The translations under genes and the position numbers were made by a program. A model generated the notes under the pieces. The model saw only the letters and a list, made by a program, of their open reading frames with translations, did not search any database and was not told where the DNA came from. This document shows positions 40,288 through 48,865 of a stretch of DNA of 64,000 nucleotides, piece after piece. The stretch covers positions 1-64,000 of the forward strand of contig CAKQGQ010000011.1 in NCBI GenBank assembly GCA_934233735.1. The letters are read 5' to 3'. The stretch comes from an uncultured Clostridia bacterium. Lineage in GTDB: Bacteria; Bacillota; Clostridia; Peptostreptococcales; Anaerovoracaceae. Position 1 is the stretch's first letter, and every line of letters starts with the position of its first letter.

Positions 40288-41246
40288 AAAAGAAAAAGCT
40301 AACAAACAGCGATGAAATCGCAAAACTCTATACCGATACTTATCGCACGCGCATGCCGCTCTATAACGACTATGTCTTTCACCGTATCTACGGAAGCGAT
40401 ACCGAAGAATCAAAAGCGGCACTCATCGGCCTGCTTAATATTATTTTGGAGCGAAAGGACGACCCCATTCGTCACATTGAAATCACCAATCCGATTGATC
40501 TGGGAGAGTGGATGCCGGATAAAGATACTACCATGGATATCAAAGCAAAAACCGACTCCGGCGAGCTTCTGACAATCGAAATGCAGGTTGATAAGCTTAC
40601 ATATTATCGAAATCGTGCGCTGTTCTATGGAGGAAGGCTTGTTAATTCCTCATTGAAATCCGGCGAGCCTTATGATAAGATGAGAAAGAGTATTGTAGTG
40701 TCTATCATCAATCCTAAGCTCTTTCCGAAAGAAATCGGCTGCCACAGTATTTTCGACGTGAGGGAGCAAAACACAGGTCATCGTTTATGCGACCGCCTTG
40801 AGTTCCATTTTCTTGAGCTGGGAAAGGTTGACCCTCGAAAGCCTATTGAGAAAATGACGCAAATTGAGAAACTTGCGGTTTATCTCAGATATGCCAATGA
40901 TGAAAACTACAAAGACTCCGTACAGGAAATTTGCGGAAGCGAGGAGGAAATTGTCATGGCTGAAAACTTATATCGTAAGGTGACACAGGAAGAGAAGGAA
41001 GCGGCGTGGGCAGAATCGCGCTTCTATTACCAGCTGGAGTATGCTACTGAGATGAAGGCAGCCCGTGAAAAAGGCCTTGCCGAGGGCCTTGCCGAGGGTC
41101 GTGCCGAGGGCCGTAGCGAGGGCGAAGCAGCCGGCGCAGCACAGAAACAGCGCGAAATTGCGAAAAGCATGAAGGAGAAAAATATCCCGACTGCTGACAT
41201 CGCAGAAATGACCGGGCTTTCTGCTGAAGAGGTCGAAGAGTTGTAA
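40284..41246 (+). CDS. Rpn/YhgA-type PD-(D/E)XK nuclease (transposase-like)
   Basis: The 320-residue protein matches the Rpn recombination-promoting nuclease / PD-(D/E)XK transposase family. It has the N-terminal NDYVFHRIYG block, a nuclease core with DTTMDIKAKT followed by LLTIEMQV (Asp then Glu-x-Gln), and YYRNRALFYGGRL. The C-terminus has (A/S)EG(R/L) repeats and a helix ending in MTGLSAEEVEEL, usual for the family. These proteins nick DNA and promote recA-independent recombination in enterobacteria. It stands alone in AT-rich DNA with an ATGA repeat at its start. Confidence 0.85.
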   Translation: MKKKKLTNSDEIAKLYTDTYRTRMPLYNDYVFHRIYGSDTEESKAALIGLLNIILERKDDPIRHIEITNPIDLGEWMPDKDTTMDIKAKTDSGELLTIEMQVDKLTYYRNRALFYGGRLVNSSLKSGEPYDKMRKSIVVSIINPKLFPKEIGCHSIFDVREQNTGHRLCDRLEFHFLELGKVDPRKPIEKMTQIEKLAVYLRYANDENYKDSVQEICGSEEEIVMAENLYRKVTQEEKEAAWAESRFYYQLEYATEMKAAREKGLAEGLAEGRAEGRSEGEAAGAAQKQREIAKSMKEKNIPTADIAEMTGLSAEEVEEL

Positions 41247-41267
41247 TTTTAAATAATTGAATTCGTC

Positions 41268-41299
41268 AAAATAGGAAGCCTGCACGGCTTCCTATTTTT
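41268..41299 (+). terminator. Terminator after the Rpn gene
   Basis: Perfect 12-bp stem AAATAGGAAGCC/GGCTTCCTATTT with a 5-nt loop and trailing T-run, about 22 nt after the stop codon. Confidence 0.85.
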
Positions 41300-41309
41300 G
41301 TCTAAGTGA

Positions 41310-41331
41310 ATCCACGCACTAGTGCGTGGAT
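41310..41331. repeat. Perfect 22-bp palindrome
   Basis: The two 11-nt halves (ATCCACGCACT and its complement) are fully complementary with no spacer. It lies between the convergent Rpn and DUF2284 genes, 10 nt after the Rpn terminator. No T-run follows on the minus strand, so it may be a protein-binding site or a weak terminator for DUF2284. Confidence 0.7.
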
Positions 41332-41342
41332 GATTTGTAATC

Positions 41343-41849
41343 TTACTCCACCAGCACCAGGCCGAAGTGGCTGCGGGTTTCGTCTTCGCAGCGGAGCGTG
41401 TGGATTTCCAGTCCGAAGCGGCGTCCGGTGGCGAAGACATCAATTCCGCAGGCTTCCATCGATGGAATCGCGCGCTCAGGCCGGCGGCAGCCTGCTGGGT
41501 CGCATTCCGCGCAAAGCTTGCACATGCCGCTTCCGAATGCAATTGACTTGTAATAGCCGTCTAAAAACAGCTCACGCGAGCAGTCGTGCGCCATCTGCGT
41601 GGCATTCCAGCCGTGGATGCGGAACAAAATCGCCGTATCATAACTGTCAAGGATTGCGCGCGTCTTTTCATAGGATGGTGCTGCCGGCGGGCAACAGTGG
41701 TTTTTCCCGTAGTGCCCACAGCCGAACTGACATTTGAACACCGTCCATGGCGCAGTCACGACCTCATGCGGGTCGATGACAATCGCGGGATCGGCACCGC
41801 CTTCCGTCAGCATATTCAGATATTTTTCCAATTCGTTTTTTTCGTTCAT
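41343..41849 (-). CDS. DUF2284 predicted metal-binding protein
   Basis: The 168-residue cytoplasmic protein has two Cys-rich patches. The first is FKCQFGCGHYGKNHCCPP, typical of DUF2284. The second, CKLCAECDPAGCRRPERAIPSMEACG, resembles cluster-binding or zinc sites. No enzyme activity is known to me for the family. GGAGG lies 8 nt before the ATG at 41849. The gene follows a lipoprotein gene with a 58-nt gap. Confidence 0.85.
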   Translation of the reverse strand: MNEKNELEKYLNMLTEGGADPAIVIDPHEVVTAPWTVFKCQFGCGHYGKNHCCPPAAPSYEKTRAILDSYDTAILFRIHGWNATQMAHDCSRELFLDGYYKSIAFGSGMCKLCAECDPAGCRRPERAIPSMEACGIDVFATGRRFGLEIHTLRCEDETRSHFGLVLVE

Positions 41850-41907
41850 ATTCTGTCCTCCGCCGATGTTTACGCTGCGTTTCGTTCCGCGTTTTGAATC
41901 CGCATAT

Positions 41908-42702
41908 TTATTCGGCAATCGCCGCAATCGTTTCTGCGCTGATTTTCTGATAATCCACCATGTTTTCAGTGGAATTCCCATATGTATCCGCTACGAGCTT
42001 GTCGTATTCGGTTTTGTCAACCGGGTCGACCGCCTGCGTGATGTCTTTATAGAGATAGTACACGATGCCTGTTTTGCTCGTATCAACATCGGACGGATAC
42101 GGGTTCCCCTGATAGTCTTCCGGGAAGTAGTCCTTATCCCAGGCGTCGATGTAGTATTGCTGCTCGTAAACATCTTTTTCCGCATTGTATTTATAAATAG
42201 CATAAGGCCAGAAATCGCCTGCCATGCCTTGATTGTGCGACGCCTGAACCGTCAGCCAGCCGCCCTCAAAGAAGTCCACAGCCGGATATTCAATCAGCTC
42301 GTCCTTGAAGCTGTCAGATGCCGAATCGTATTGGAAAATATAGAAAACTTCGCCGACCGTCGGCGCGTTTCCAACCTGAATCAGAAGCTCGTCTATGCTG
42401 TCACCATCAATGTCCGTAATCGCAAAATCGTTTTCGCCCCAGACATCCGTATCGTCGCCTTCATTTGTGTAAGCCTTGTCCCCGTTTGGGAAAACTTTGT
42501 TCGCCAAAAGATTTTCCATGGCTTCCTTGTATTTTTGTGCACAAAGCTGATTTTCCGCAGCAATTTTTGCCGCAGCGTCATCCACCTTCGGCTTCTCAGC
42601 AGGCGGGGTGTCATTTCCGTTTCCGCATGCCACCATGCCAAGCACAAGCGTAAGTACGCAAAGCGTTGCAATTGCTTTCTTTCCAAAATTTTTTTGTTTC
42701 AC
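41908..42702 (-). CDS. Secreted lipoprotein with an EF-hand-like calcium loop
   Basis: The 264-residue lipoprotein has a signal peptide with lipobox VACG near residue 24, and an acidic mature part. The stretch ITDIDGDSIDELLIQ resembles the DxDxDG loop of VCBS/FG-GAP or dockerin repeats. The remainder is rich in Tyr, Asp and Glu and I do not recognise it. The GTG start at 42702 is preceded by AGGGGG; the longer frame has no ribosome site. It could be co-transcribed with the DUF2284 gene. Confidence 0.75.
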   Translation of the reverse strand: MKQKNFGKKAIATLCVLTLVLGMVACGNGNDTPPAEKPKVDDAAAKIAAENQLCAQKYKEAMENLLANKVFPNGDKAYTNEGDDTDVWGENDFAITDIDGDSIDELLIQVGNAPTVGEVFYIFQYDSASDSFKDELIEYPAVDFFEGGWLTVQASHNQGMAGDFWPYAIYKYNAEKDVYEQQYYIDAWDKDYFPEDYQGNPYPSDVDTSKTGIVYYLYKDITQAVDPVDKTEYDKLVADTYGNSTENMVDYQKISAETIAAIAE

Positions 42703-42774
42703 TTCAAATCCCCCTTCTTTTGAGTAAAAAATTCTTCTAATGCATGGATTATATACCTTATTTCGACAAATTTC

Positions 42775-42809
42775 AACAAAAAACTCCCGCCGCATTCAGG
42801 CAGGAGTTC
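42775..42809 (-). terminator. Terminator after the M20 peptidase gene
   Basis: Minus-strand stem AACTCCTGCC/GGCGGGAGTT (one wobble) with a 7-nt loop and a T6 run, about 27 nt after the stop codon. Confidence 0.85.
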
Positions 42810-42835
42810 TTTGCATTATTAAATTTCATTCTTAT

Positions 42836-43981
42836 TTATTTAAGGATTTCTGCTACCTCTCTCTTATAAACCTCGGCACAGTTCTTTACCTGCCAAATGT
42901 GACCGTATTCGTTTGCGGAGTGCATTCCGCCGCCGGACGGTCCGAAGGTTACAGTCGGGATTCCGAGCGATACCGCCAAAATATTGGAGTCGCATACCGA
43001 CGGATCATACTCAATTCTGAGTTCCTCCCCTGTAACTTCTTTGAATTTTTCTCTCAGCGTAACAACTAAGTAATCATCCGGTTCCAATGCGAAGGACTGC
43101 ATGTACGGAGATTTTCTCGGTTTCAGTCTAATGTCAACTTTGCCTTCCAGACCGAGCTTCTTCGCTGCGTCCATCATCTGCTGAATGCAGGTTTCTTCGG
43201 TTTCGCCCGGAACCACATAGCGGTCTACGAAAATGTAGCAACTGTCCGGAACAACCAAAGTGCCTTTGTTTCCGCCTTCAATGTATCTTACGCACCAGGT
43301 ACCGTGCTTGAGGTTCGGATGTGTGAGTGTCGGAAGCGCTTCGATTGCCTCTGCAAGCTTTCCGCCCGTAATCAAAGCATTTTCGCCGACTTCCGGATAT
43401 TTGCTCGCGTGAGCCGCCACTCCGTGAACGGTTACTTCAAAGCTGTATCTGCCTCTGAAGCCGATTGCCACATTGTCATATCTGCATTCTGCCATAATTG
43501 CATAGTCTGCGCCGATGCCCTCTTCTACGAGCTGATAGGTGCCTTTGGAAAGTCCTTCTTCGTCCGCAACGAAGCAAGCGATGATGGAGCCTGTGATTTC
43601 GTCCTTATGAGCTGCGTAATATTCGAGTGTTTCCAAAATCGCTGCAAGTCCGCCCTTCATGTCCATTGCGCCGAGACCGTGGATTTTGCCCTCTTCCTCC
43701 GGATCTTCGGTCGGAGTGAACGGGTCTGTGTTCCAGCCACGCGCCACATCAACGGTGTCGATGTGACCGATGAGCATCAGTCTTTTACCCGGCTTGCCGC
43801 TGTCCAAAACCGTCCATAAGGAAGGTCTTACTTTTTCCGTATCTTCTTCAAAATAGCTGTAGTGCGGTTCCAATCCCATGCCTTCCAGCTCTTTTGCTAT
43901 GTAATCTGCCAAATCTACTTCGTGTCCGTTTATGCTGTTGATTTTAATCATATCAAACCAGCGCTGAATTACCTTTTCCAT
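42836..43981 (-). CDS. M20 family metallopeptidase (ArgE/DapE/ACY1 type)
   Basis: The 381-residue enzyme has the two-zinc motifs GHIDTVDVARG, GLGAMDMKGG, and ADEEGLSKG with the general-base Glu, and GGGMHSANEYG near the C-terminus. Relatives hydrolyse N-acyl amino acids or small peptides; the substrate is not evident. It is encoded 54 nt downstream of an NhaC-type antiporter and probably co-transcribed, suggesting uptake and cleavage of a common compound. Confidence 0.9.
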   Translation of the reverse strand: MEKVIQRWFDMIKINSINGHEVDLADYIAKELEGMGLEPHYSYFEEDTEKVRPSLWTVLDSGKPGKRLMLIGHIDTVDVARGWNTDPFTPTEDPEEEGKIHGLGAMDMKGGLAAILETLEYYAAHKDEITGSIIACFVADEEGLSKGTYQLVEEGIGADYAIMAECRYDNVAIGFRGRYSFEVTVHGVAAHASKYPEVGENALITGGKLAEAIEALPTLTHPNLKHGTWCVRYIEGGNKGTLVVPDSCYIFVDRYVVPGETEETCIQQMMDAAKKLGLEGKVDIRLKPRKSPYMQSFALEPDDYLVVTLREKFKEVTGEELRIEYDPSVCDSNILAVSLGIPTVTFGPSGGGMHSANEYGHIWQVKNCAEVYKREVAEILK

Positions 43982-44035
43982 TTGTTCTCCTCTTTTCTCC
44001 CGTTTTGTCTCTTGTTTTGCCTTCCTGAGTCTGCC

Positions 44036-45430
44036 TTATTTATCTGCTTTCAGCTTAGCAACGAATAAGCCTGTTACCGACATGATAATTGAGAATACGA
44101 TGGAAAGCCAAAGCATCGGTGCGAACGGTGCGAATGCCATGTTGGAAATTCCCAGTGTTGTCGCTGTGTAGGAACCGGTTGTTGACCACGGAACCAGCGG
44201 AGCTAGTCCTGTTCCTGTGTCGAGCATGGTACGCATTAAGTTCTTTTTGTCCAGTCCGTATTCCGGATAGAGGTCTTTTACCATTTCGCCGACTACCGGA
44301 TAGGATACATAGTAAGCGCCTGTGATTGTGAAGAAAATGCCGTGGAGCAGAAGTACTCCCAGTGACATGGACTTCGAGGATTTTGCGACTTTCTTAACAA
44401 AGTCAAGAAGTACATCCACAACGCCTGCCGTACGAAGCGGTGCGCCGAAGATTCCTGCTGCCATCAGCAAAGCGATTGTGCTGAGCATGCTGGTGAAGCC
44501 GCCTCTTGTAAGCATGGAATTTACGACCTCAGATTCTGTTTCTCCTACATAGCCGCTGTACATATAGTTCAACAGATCAACCAGACCGGTGCCCTGTGAA
44601 ATCATGCCGATAACCGCGCCTACCAAAATGCCGCATACGAAGGTCGGAAGGGTCGGCTTCTTCATGAGAATCATCACGATAACAACGATGACCGGAATCA
44701 AAAGCCATGCCGAAAGGTTGAATGTGCTGTTTACCGTTGTAATAATTTCGTTGTACACTTCGCCGTCAACGCTGCCGCCACTGTATTTCAGTCCGTATAC
44801 GAAGAAGAATACGACCGAGATTAACCATGCCGGACCGGTTGTAATCAGCGAATGCTTGATGCCCTCAATCAAAGGTACATCGGAAACGGTTGCTGTGATA
44901 ACCGGCGAGTCTGAAAGCGGAGAGATTTTGTCCCCAAAGAACGCGCCGACTACGATTGCTCCTGCTGCCGCCGGAAGCGGAACGCCGAGGCCCTGAGCAA
45001 CTCCCATACACGCAACACCTACAGTAGCAAGCGTTCCCCAAGACGTTCCCGCAACTGTGGACATTATAGTGCAGAGGATACATGCGATAGGCAAGAAGAG
45101 ACCCGGTGTAATAATCTTCATTCCGTAGTAAATCATTACAGGAACGGTACCGGATGCCATCCATGTTCCTACAAGCACCCCTACTGCGAGCAGGATGAGG
45201 ATAGCGACAATCATTGATGTGATTGTGTCCTTAATGCCTTTTTGCAGATCATCATACCGGATTCCGAAACACCAAGCCATGAAGCACATAACTACGCCGT
45301 CAACCGCAAGAACGATTCTGCTGTTTACCTTGAGCATGAGAAGACCGATGATAATGATTGCAACTCCAACAATTAGCATCGCCGCTGCCTGCCAAGGCTT
45401 GACAATTTTTCTTTCTGATTTGTCTGCCAT
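44036..45430 (-). CDS. NhaC family Na+/H+ antiporter-type transporter
   Basis: The 464-residue protein has about eleven helices and the NhaC patterns STVAGTSWGTLATVG and GAFFGDKISPLSDSPVI. The family includes sodium/proton and malate/lactate or amino acid exchangers. Its pairing with an M20 peptidase suggests an organic substrate exchanger rather than plain pH control, but this is inference. Confidence 0.9.
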   Translation of the reverse strand: MADKSERKIVKPWQAAAMLIVGVAIIIIGLLMLKVNSRIVLAVDGVVMCFMAWCFGIRYDDLQKGIKDTITSMIVAILILLAVGVLVGTWMASGTVPVMIYYGMKIITPGLFLPIACILCTIMSTVAGTSWGTLATVGVACMGVAQGLGVPLPAAAGAIVVGAFFGDKISPLSDSPVITATVSDVPLIEGIKHSLITTGPAWLISVVFFFVYGLKYSGGSVDGEVYNEIITTVNSTFNLSAWLLIPVIVVIVMILMKKPTLPTFVCGILVGAVIGMISQGTGLVDLLNYMYSGYVGETESEVVNSMLTRGGFTSMLSTIALLMAAGIFGAPLRTAGVVDVLLDFVKKVAKSSKSMSLGVLLLHGIFFTITGAYYVSYPVVGEMVKDLYPEYGLDKKNLMRTMLDTGTGLAPLVPWSTTGSYTATTLGISNMAFAPFAPMLWLSIVFSIIMSVTGLFVAKLKADK

Positions 45431-45540
45431 TTTTTTATCCTCCTTGAATAATCAAATTTTTTATAATTACGATTTCCCAAAATCCCCAAAATGATGTCTA
45501 TTCCTATCTTTGGAGCGCCACGTTTTTTTTCTGCACCGAA

Positions 45541-46128
45541 TTACACGCCCGCAAAGGAGAAAACAATTCCGACAACCGCCGAAACGGCTATAAAAATCGC
45601 AGGGTGAAGGTCTTTCGTCTGTTTAATCCATCTGGTGAAGATGAGCAAAATCGCCGCAAAGACAATCGCCTTAATGTTGAATAAATCCAAAGCTGCTCCG
45701 GTCTCCTTAAATAAGTCAAGGTTCAGGAATGTGATTTTTGCGACCAAAACGCCTGCCGAAGCGATCAGCGCCGTCGATGCCGGGCGGAGTCCGTAGAAGG
45801 CACCTTCGACATACACATTGCCTCTGAATTTATTTAAAATGGATGTTACGATGATAACCAGGATAATGCCCGGAACAATGATTCCCAGCGTCGCTGCCAA
45901 AGCTCCCGGAATACCGTAAATCGTGTATCCGACATAGGTTGCCATATTGATTCCGATTGGCCCCGGTGTTGATTCCGAAACTGCCAGCATATCGGCAATC
46001 TGTGAGTAAGTGCACCAGCCCGTTGCATCCGCCATGTCGTAGAGGAACGGCAGTGTTGCCATTCCGCCGCCGACGGAGAAAAGACCGATTTTGAAAAATT
46101 CGAAAAAGAGTCTTATCAGCATAATCAT
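45541..46128 (-). CDS. chrA2: Chromate transporter subunit (ChrA half, second gene)
   Basis: The 195-residue membrane protein is one half of a CHR-family transporter, with FFKIGLFSVGGGMATLPFL at the N-terminus and SESTPGPIGINMATYVGY. In many Firmicutes the CHR domains are split over two adjacent genes, as here. The start overlaps the stop of the first half (ATGA). Export of chromate is known for some members; the physiological anion is often unknown. Confidence 0.92.
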   Translation of the reverse strand: MIMLIRLFFEFFKIGLFSVGGGMATLPFLYDMADATGWCTYSQIADMLAVSESTPGPIGINMATYVGYTIYGIPGALAATLGIIVPGIILVIIVTSILNKFRGNVYVEGAFYGLRPASTALIASAGVLVAKITFLNLDLFKETGAALDLFNIKAIVFAAILLIFTRWIKQTKDLHPAIFIAVSAVVGIVFSFAGV

Positions 46129-46724
46129 TTGTCTGCACCTCTCTTTCTATCTTCTTCAGACGCTTTCACTTCTGCCTTTTCGCCGCTGCGCGGTTTTGAG
46201 AGGACATTCAGCAGGATACCGACGATTCCTGCTCCGACTACGAAGAGAATCGGTGTGATGTCAATGACAAGCGAGCCAATGGCAATTAGGATGAAAAGTG
46301 CCAGACATTTTTTGTCGATAACCGAGCTTCCCCACAGTTTCAAAATCGAGTTGAAAATGAGGACGCATACGCATACGCGGATTCCCGCAAAAGCGTTCTG
46401 CACTGCCGGCACATCCGCAAATGCTGTCAAAAGTGCCGCAATTATCGTAATGATGATAAACGACGGCGTTACCGCTCCGAGTGCGCTTGCGACGGCTCCC
46501 ACCTTGCCTTTTTTCTTCTTTCCTACAAACACCAGGGTGTTTACCATGATAATTCCCGGCAGGCACTGCGAAAGTGCATAGTAGTCCAAAATTTCTTCTT
46601 CTGTATTCCAATTTTTCTTTTCCACCACTTCTTTTTGCAAGATTGGCAGCATTGCGTAGCCGCCGCCGAAGGTCATCGCTCCGACTCTTGCAGAAGTAAA
46701 GAAAAGGTCCATCAATTCTTTCAT
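46125..46724 (-). CDS. chrA1: Chromate transporter subunit (ChrA half, first gene)
   Basis: The 199-residue membrane protein is the partner CHR half, with SARVGAMTFGGGYAMLPILQKEVVE and SQCLPGIIMVNTLVFVG. It has about six helices and a charged C-terminal tail. Both halves are needed for function in characterised split systems. The divergent LysR regulator upstream is a probable controller. Confidence 0.92.
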   Translation of the reverse strand: MKELMDLFFTSARVGAMTFGGGYAMLPILQKEVVEKKNWNTEEEILDYYALSQCLPGIIMVNTLVFVGKKKKGKVGAVASALGAVTPSFIIITIIAALLTAFADVPAVQNAFAGIRVCVCVLIFNSILKLWGSSVIDKKCLALFILIAIGSLVIDITPILFVVGAGIVGILLNVLSKPRSGEKAEVKASEEDRKRGADK

Positions 46725-46930
46725 TTACTTATCCTGCTTTCGTTTTTCGTATTTTGTATTTTGCTGAAATAATGTTTGATTTTTAACATAATTCAGTATA
46801 TCATTAGACTAAGGTATATGTAAAATATCTATAATATATATTTGTTATATTTTTGTCGTATAGGCTGCCAAACATTTCACAGACGCAGCCCTTGCGAAGT
46901 TTCGGGCGCGAGGCGCCACGGGAGGGACTT
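46725..46930. promoter_or_regulatory. Divergent control region between chrA1 and lysR
   Basis: An AT-rich region of about 200 bp contains the dyad TTAGACTAA (46804-46812), flanked by imperfect TATATC/GGTATA arms. This is a reasonable LysR-type operator between the two divergent genes. Its GC-rich 3' end (46862-46930) forms the lysR leader. Confidence 0.45.
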
Positions 46931-47815
46931 ATGGATTACAAAAGTCTGAAGTATTTTATAACGGTTGTAGAAGAAGGGACCATTTCAGGCGCAGCGAAAA
47001 AGCTGTATATGTCGCAGCCGCCGCTGTCGAATCAGATGTATAAACTGGAGGAAGAACTCGGCTGCCGCCTGTTTGAACGGACAGCGAAAAGAATTGTGCT
47101 GACAGGTGCCGGCAAGCTGCTGTATGACCGCGCCAAGCTTGTCATCAACAACCTCGATGTGCTGAAGGAAGAGGTTTCCGATTACGATAAAAAACATTCC
47201 GGCGTCGTCCGAATCGGCATGGTATCGTCTGTCTCCGATACTGCGATTTCCAAGCAGATTGCAGATTTTGCGAAGGCGCACCCCGGCGTAACCCTCGACA
47301 TTTTCGAGTCAAATACCTATCAGATGCTCGAAAGGCTGAACGCCAGAACGCTTCATTTCTGTGTGGTTCGGACGCCGTTTGTCCCGACGCACTTCAAGCA
47401 GGAAACACTCATAAACGGCCGCGTTGTTGCGATTGGAAAGAAGAACTTTTTTGATGAAGCGGGCACCTCGGATACAATCGCTCTTGCGGATTTGGCGAGC
47501 AAGCCGATTATCCTCTATCGGCGCTGGGAAGCCATCATCGGCGGATTCTTCGACCAAAACCAGCTGCCTTTCCATGTCGTATGCCGCAACGATGACGCCC
47601 GCACCTCTCTTTTCTATGCAGAGCAGGGCTTGGGCGTGGCATTGATGCCGATTTCGGCGGCGCATTCGGAAAAGCCCGATATCGTCTGCAAAGAAATCGA
47701 AGGCGACCCATGGAAAACCGACATCGTCCTGTTATATGATGACACAACCTACCTCCCCGAATGCGCAAAAGACCTGCGCGACTACCTTCTGGCAAACAGG
47801 GACGCGCAGGGGTAA
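46931..47815 (+). CDS. LysR family transcriptional regulator
   Basis: The 294-residue regulator has the LysR helix-turn-helix at residues 1-60 (GTISGAAKKLYMSQPPLSNQMYKLEEELG) and a periplasmic-binding-like effector domain. The ATG at 46931 follows GGAGGG by 4-5 nt; the longer frame is leader sequence. It is divergent from the chromate-type transporter pair and probably regulates it and itself. The inducer is unknown. Confidence 0.92.
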   Translation: MDYKSLKYFITVVEEGTISGAAKKLYMSQPPLSNQMYKLEEELGCRLFERTAKRIVLTGAGKLLYDRAKLVINNLDVLKEEVSDYDKKHSGVVRIGMVSSVSDTAISKQIADFAKAHPGVTLDIFESNTYQMLERLNARTLHFCVVRTPFVPTHFKQETLINGRVVAIGKKNFFDEAGTSDTIALADLASKPIILYRRWEAIIGGFFDQNQLPFHVVCRNDDARTSLFYAEQGLGVALMPISAAHSEKPDIVCKEIEGDPWKTDIVLLYDDTTYLPECAKDLRDYLLANRDAQG

Positions 47816-47840
47816 GGTTAAAGCCTATAGAATGCAGAAA

Positions 47841-47861
47841 CGCGCGCCGTCAAGGCGCGCG
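47841..47861. terminator. GC-rich hairpin between lysR and dus
   Basis: Perfect 8-bp stem CGCGCGCC/GGCGCGCG with a 5-nt loop between convergent genes. T-runs are weak on both strands, so termination efficiency is uncertain. Confidence 0.6.
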
Positions 47862-47869
47862 CACTATAT

Positions 47870-48865
47870 CTATATCTCTTGTATGGCTTCGCGAAGCAGT
47901 GCAGCGGATGTGATTTGATTGATTTTTCCGCGGAATGCAGCAGAGCCCGGAAGACCTTTCAGATACCAGCCGACATGTTTACGCATTTCCCGCACCGCGG
48001 CATACTCCCCCTTCAGCTCAAGAACATCGTTGAAATGGCGAAGCATCATCTGCTTTTTATCTTCTTTGGTTGGCTTTGACGGCAGAGCTTCGCCCCTCCA
48101 TGCGGCATTCAGCTCCTTGAAAATCCAAGGGTTTCCGAGCGCACCCCGTCCAACCATGACAAAATCGCAACCAGTTTCTTCCATTATAGCAAGTGCAGAG
48201 GCACCGTCGGTCACATCGCCGTTTCCGATAACGGGAATGTCAACTGCTTTTTTCACGGCGGCGATGACCGACCAGTCGGCGCGGCCGCTGTAAAACTGTT
48301 CGCGCGTGCGGCCGTGCACGGCTACCGCGGCAGCCCCGGCTGCCGCGGCGGCGCCTGCGACCTCAACCGCGTTTATCGAGGTGTCGTCCCAGCCTGCACG
48401 GATTTTTACCGTAACCGGCTTGCCGGCACCTTTTACCGCAGCTTCCACGATGTCAAAGACGAGCTGCGGGTCCTTCATCAGAGCCGAGCCCTCGCCGTTT
48501 TTTACGATTTTGGGCACCGGGCAGCCCATGTTGATGTCGAGGAGGGCGTTTCGGCGCGGTGCAAGCTGTTTCGCCGCATACTCTATAATTTCGGGTTCGT
48601 GGCCGAAAATCTGATAGGCAACGGGATCCTCTCCGTCTAAGATTTCGAGGAGCTTGTCCGTATTCTTATCTTTATACCAGAGGCCTTTGGCGCTGACCAT
48701 TTCGGAGCAGACCAGTGCGGCGCCCATCTCGCGGCAGATGCGGCGAAACGGTCCGTCGGTTATGCCCGCAAGCGGTGCCAAAAAGAAAGGGCTCTCAAGC
48801 TCGAGGCTCTGCCCTTCTTTTTTTCCGATTCGTAATTTTTTTTCGTTTTCTTTATTTCTTTGCAT
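47870..48865 (-). CDS. dus: tRNA-dihydrouridine synthase
   Basis: The 331-residue flavoenzyme reduces uridine to dihydrouridine in tRNA. It shows APLAGITDGPFRRICREMGA, NMGCPVPKIVKNGEGSALM (active-site Cys in GCP), KIRAGWD, VAVHGRTREQFYSG and the FMN-binding GNGDV and GRGALGNPWIF. It is the DusB type. The ATG at 48865 follows AGAGGA and overlaps the pucR-like gene end by 14 nt. Confidence 0.95.
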   Translation of the reverse strand: MQRNKENEKKLRIGKKEGQSLELESPFFLAPLAGITDGPFRRICREMGAALVCSEMVSAKGLWYKDKNTDKLLEILDGEDPVAYQIFGHEPEIIEYAAKQLAPRRNALLDINMGCPVPKIVKNGEGSALMKDPQLVFDIVEAAVKGAGKPVTVKIRAGWDDTSINAVEVAGAAAAAGAAAVAVHGRTREQFYSGRADWSVIAAVKKAVDIPVIGNGDVTDGASALAIMEETGCDFVMVGRGALGNPWIFKELNAAWRGEALPSKPTKEDKKQMMLRHFNDVLELKGEYAAVREMRKHVGWYLKGLPGSAAFRGKINQITSAALLREAIQEI

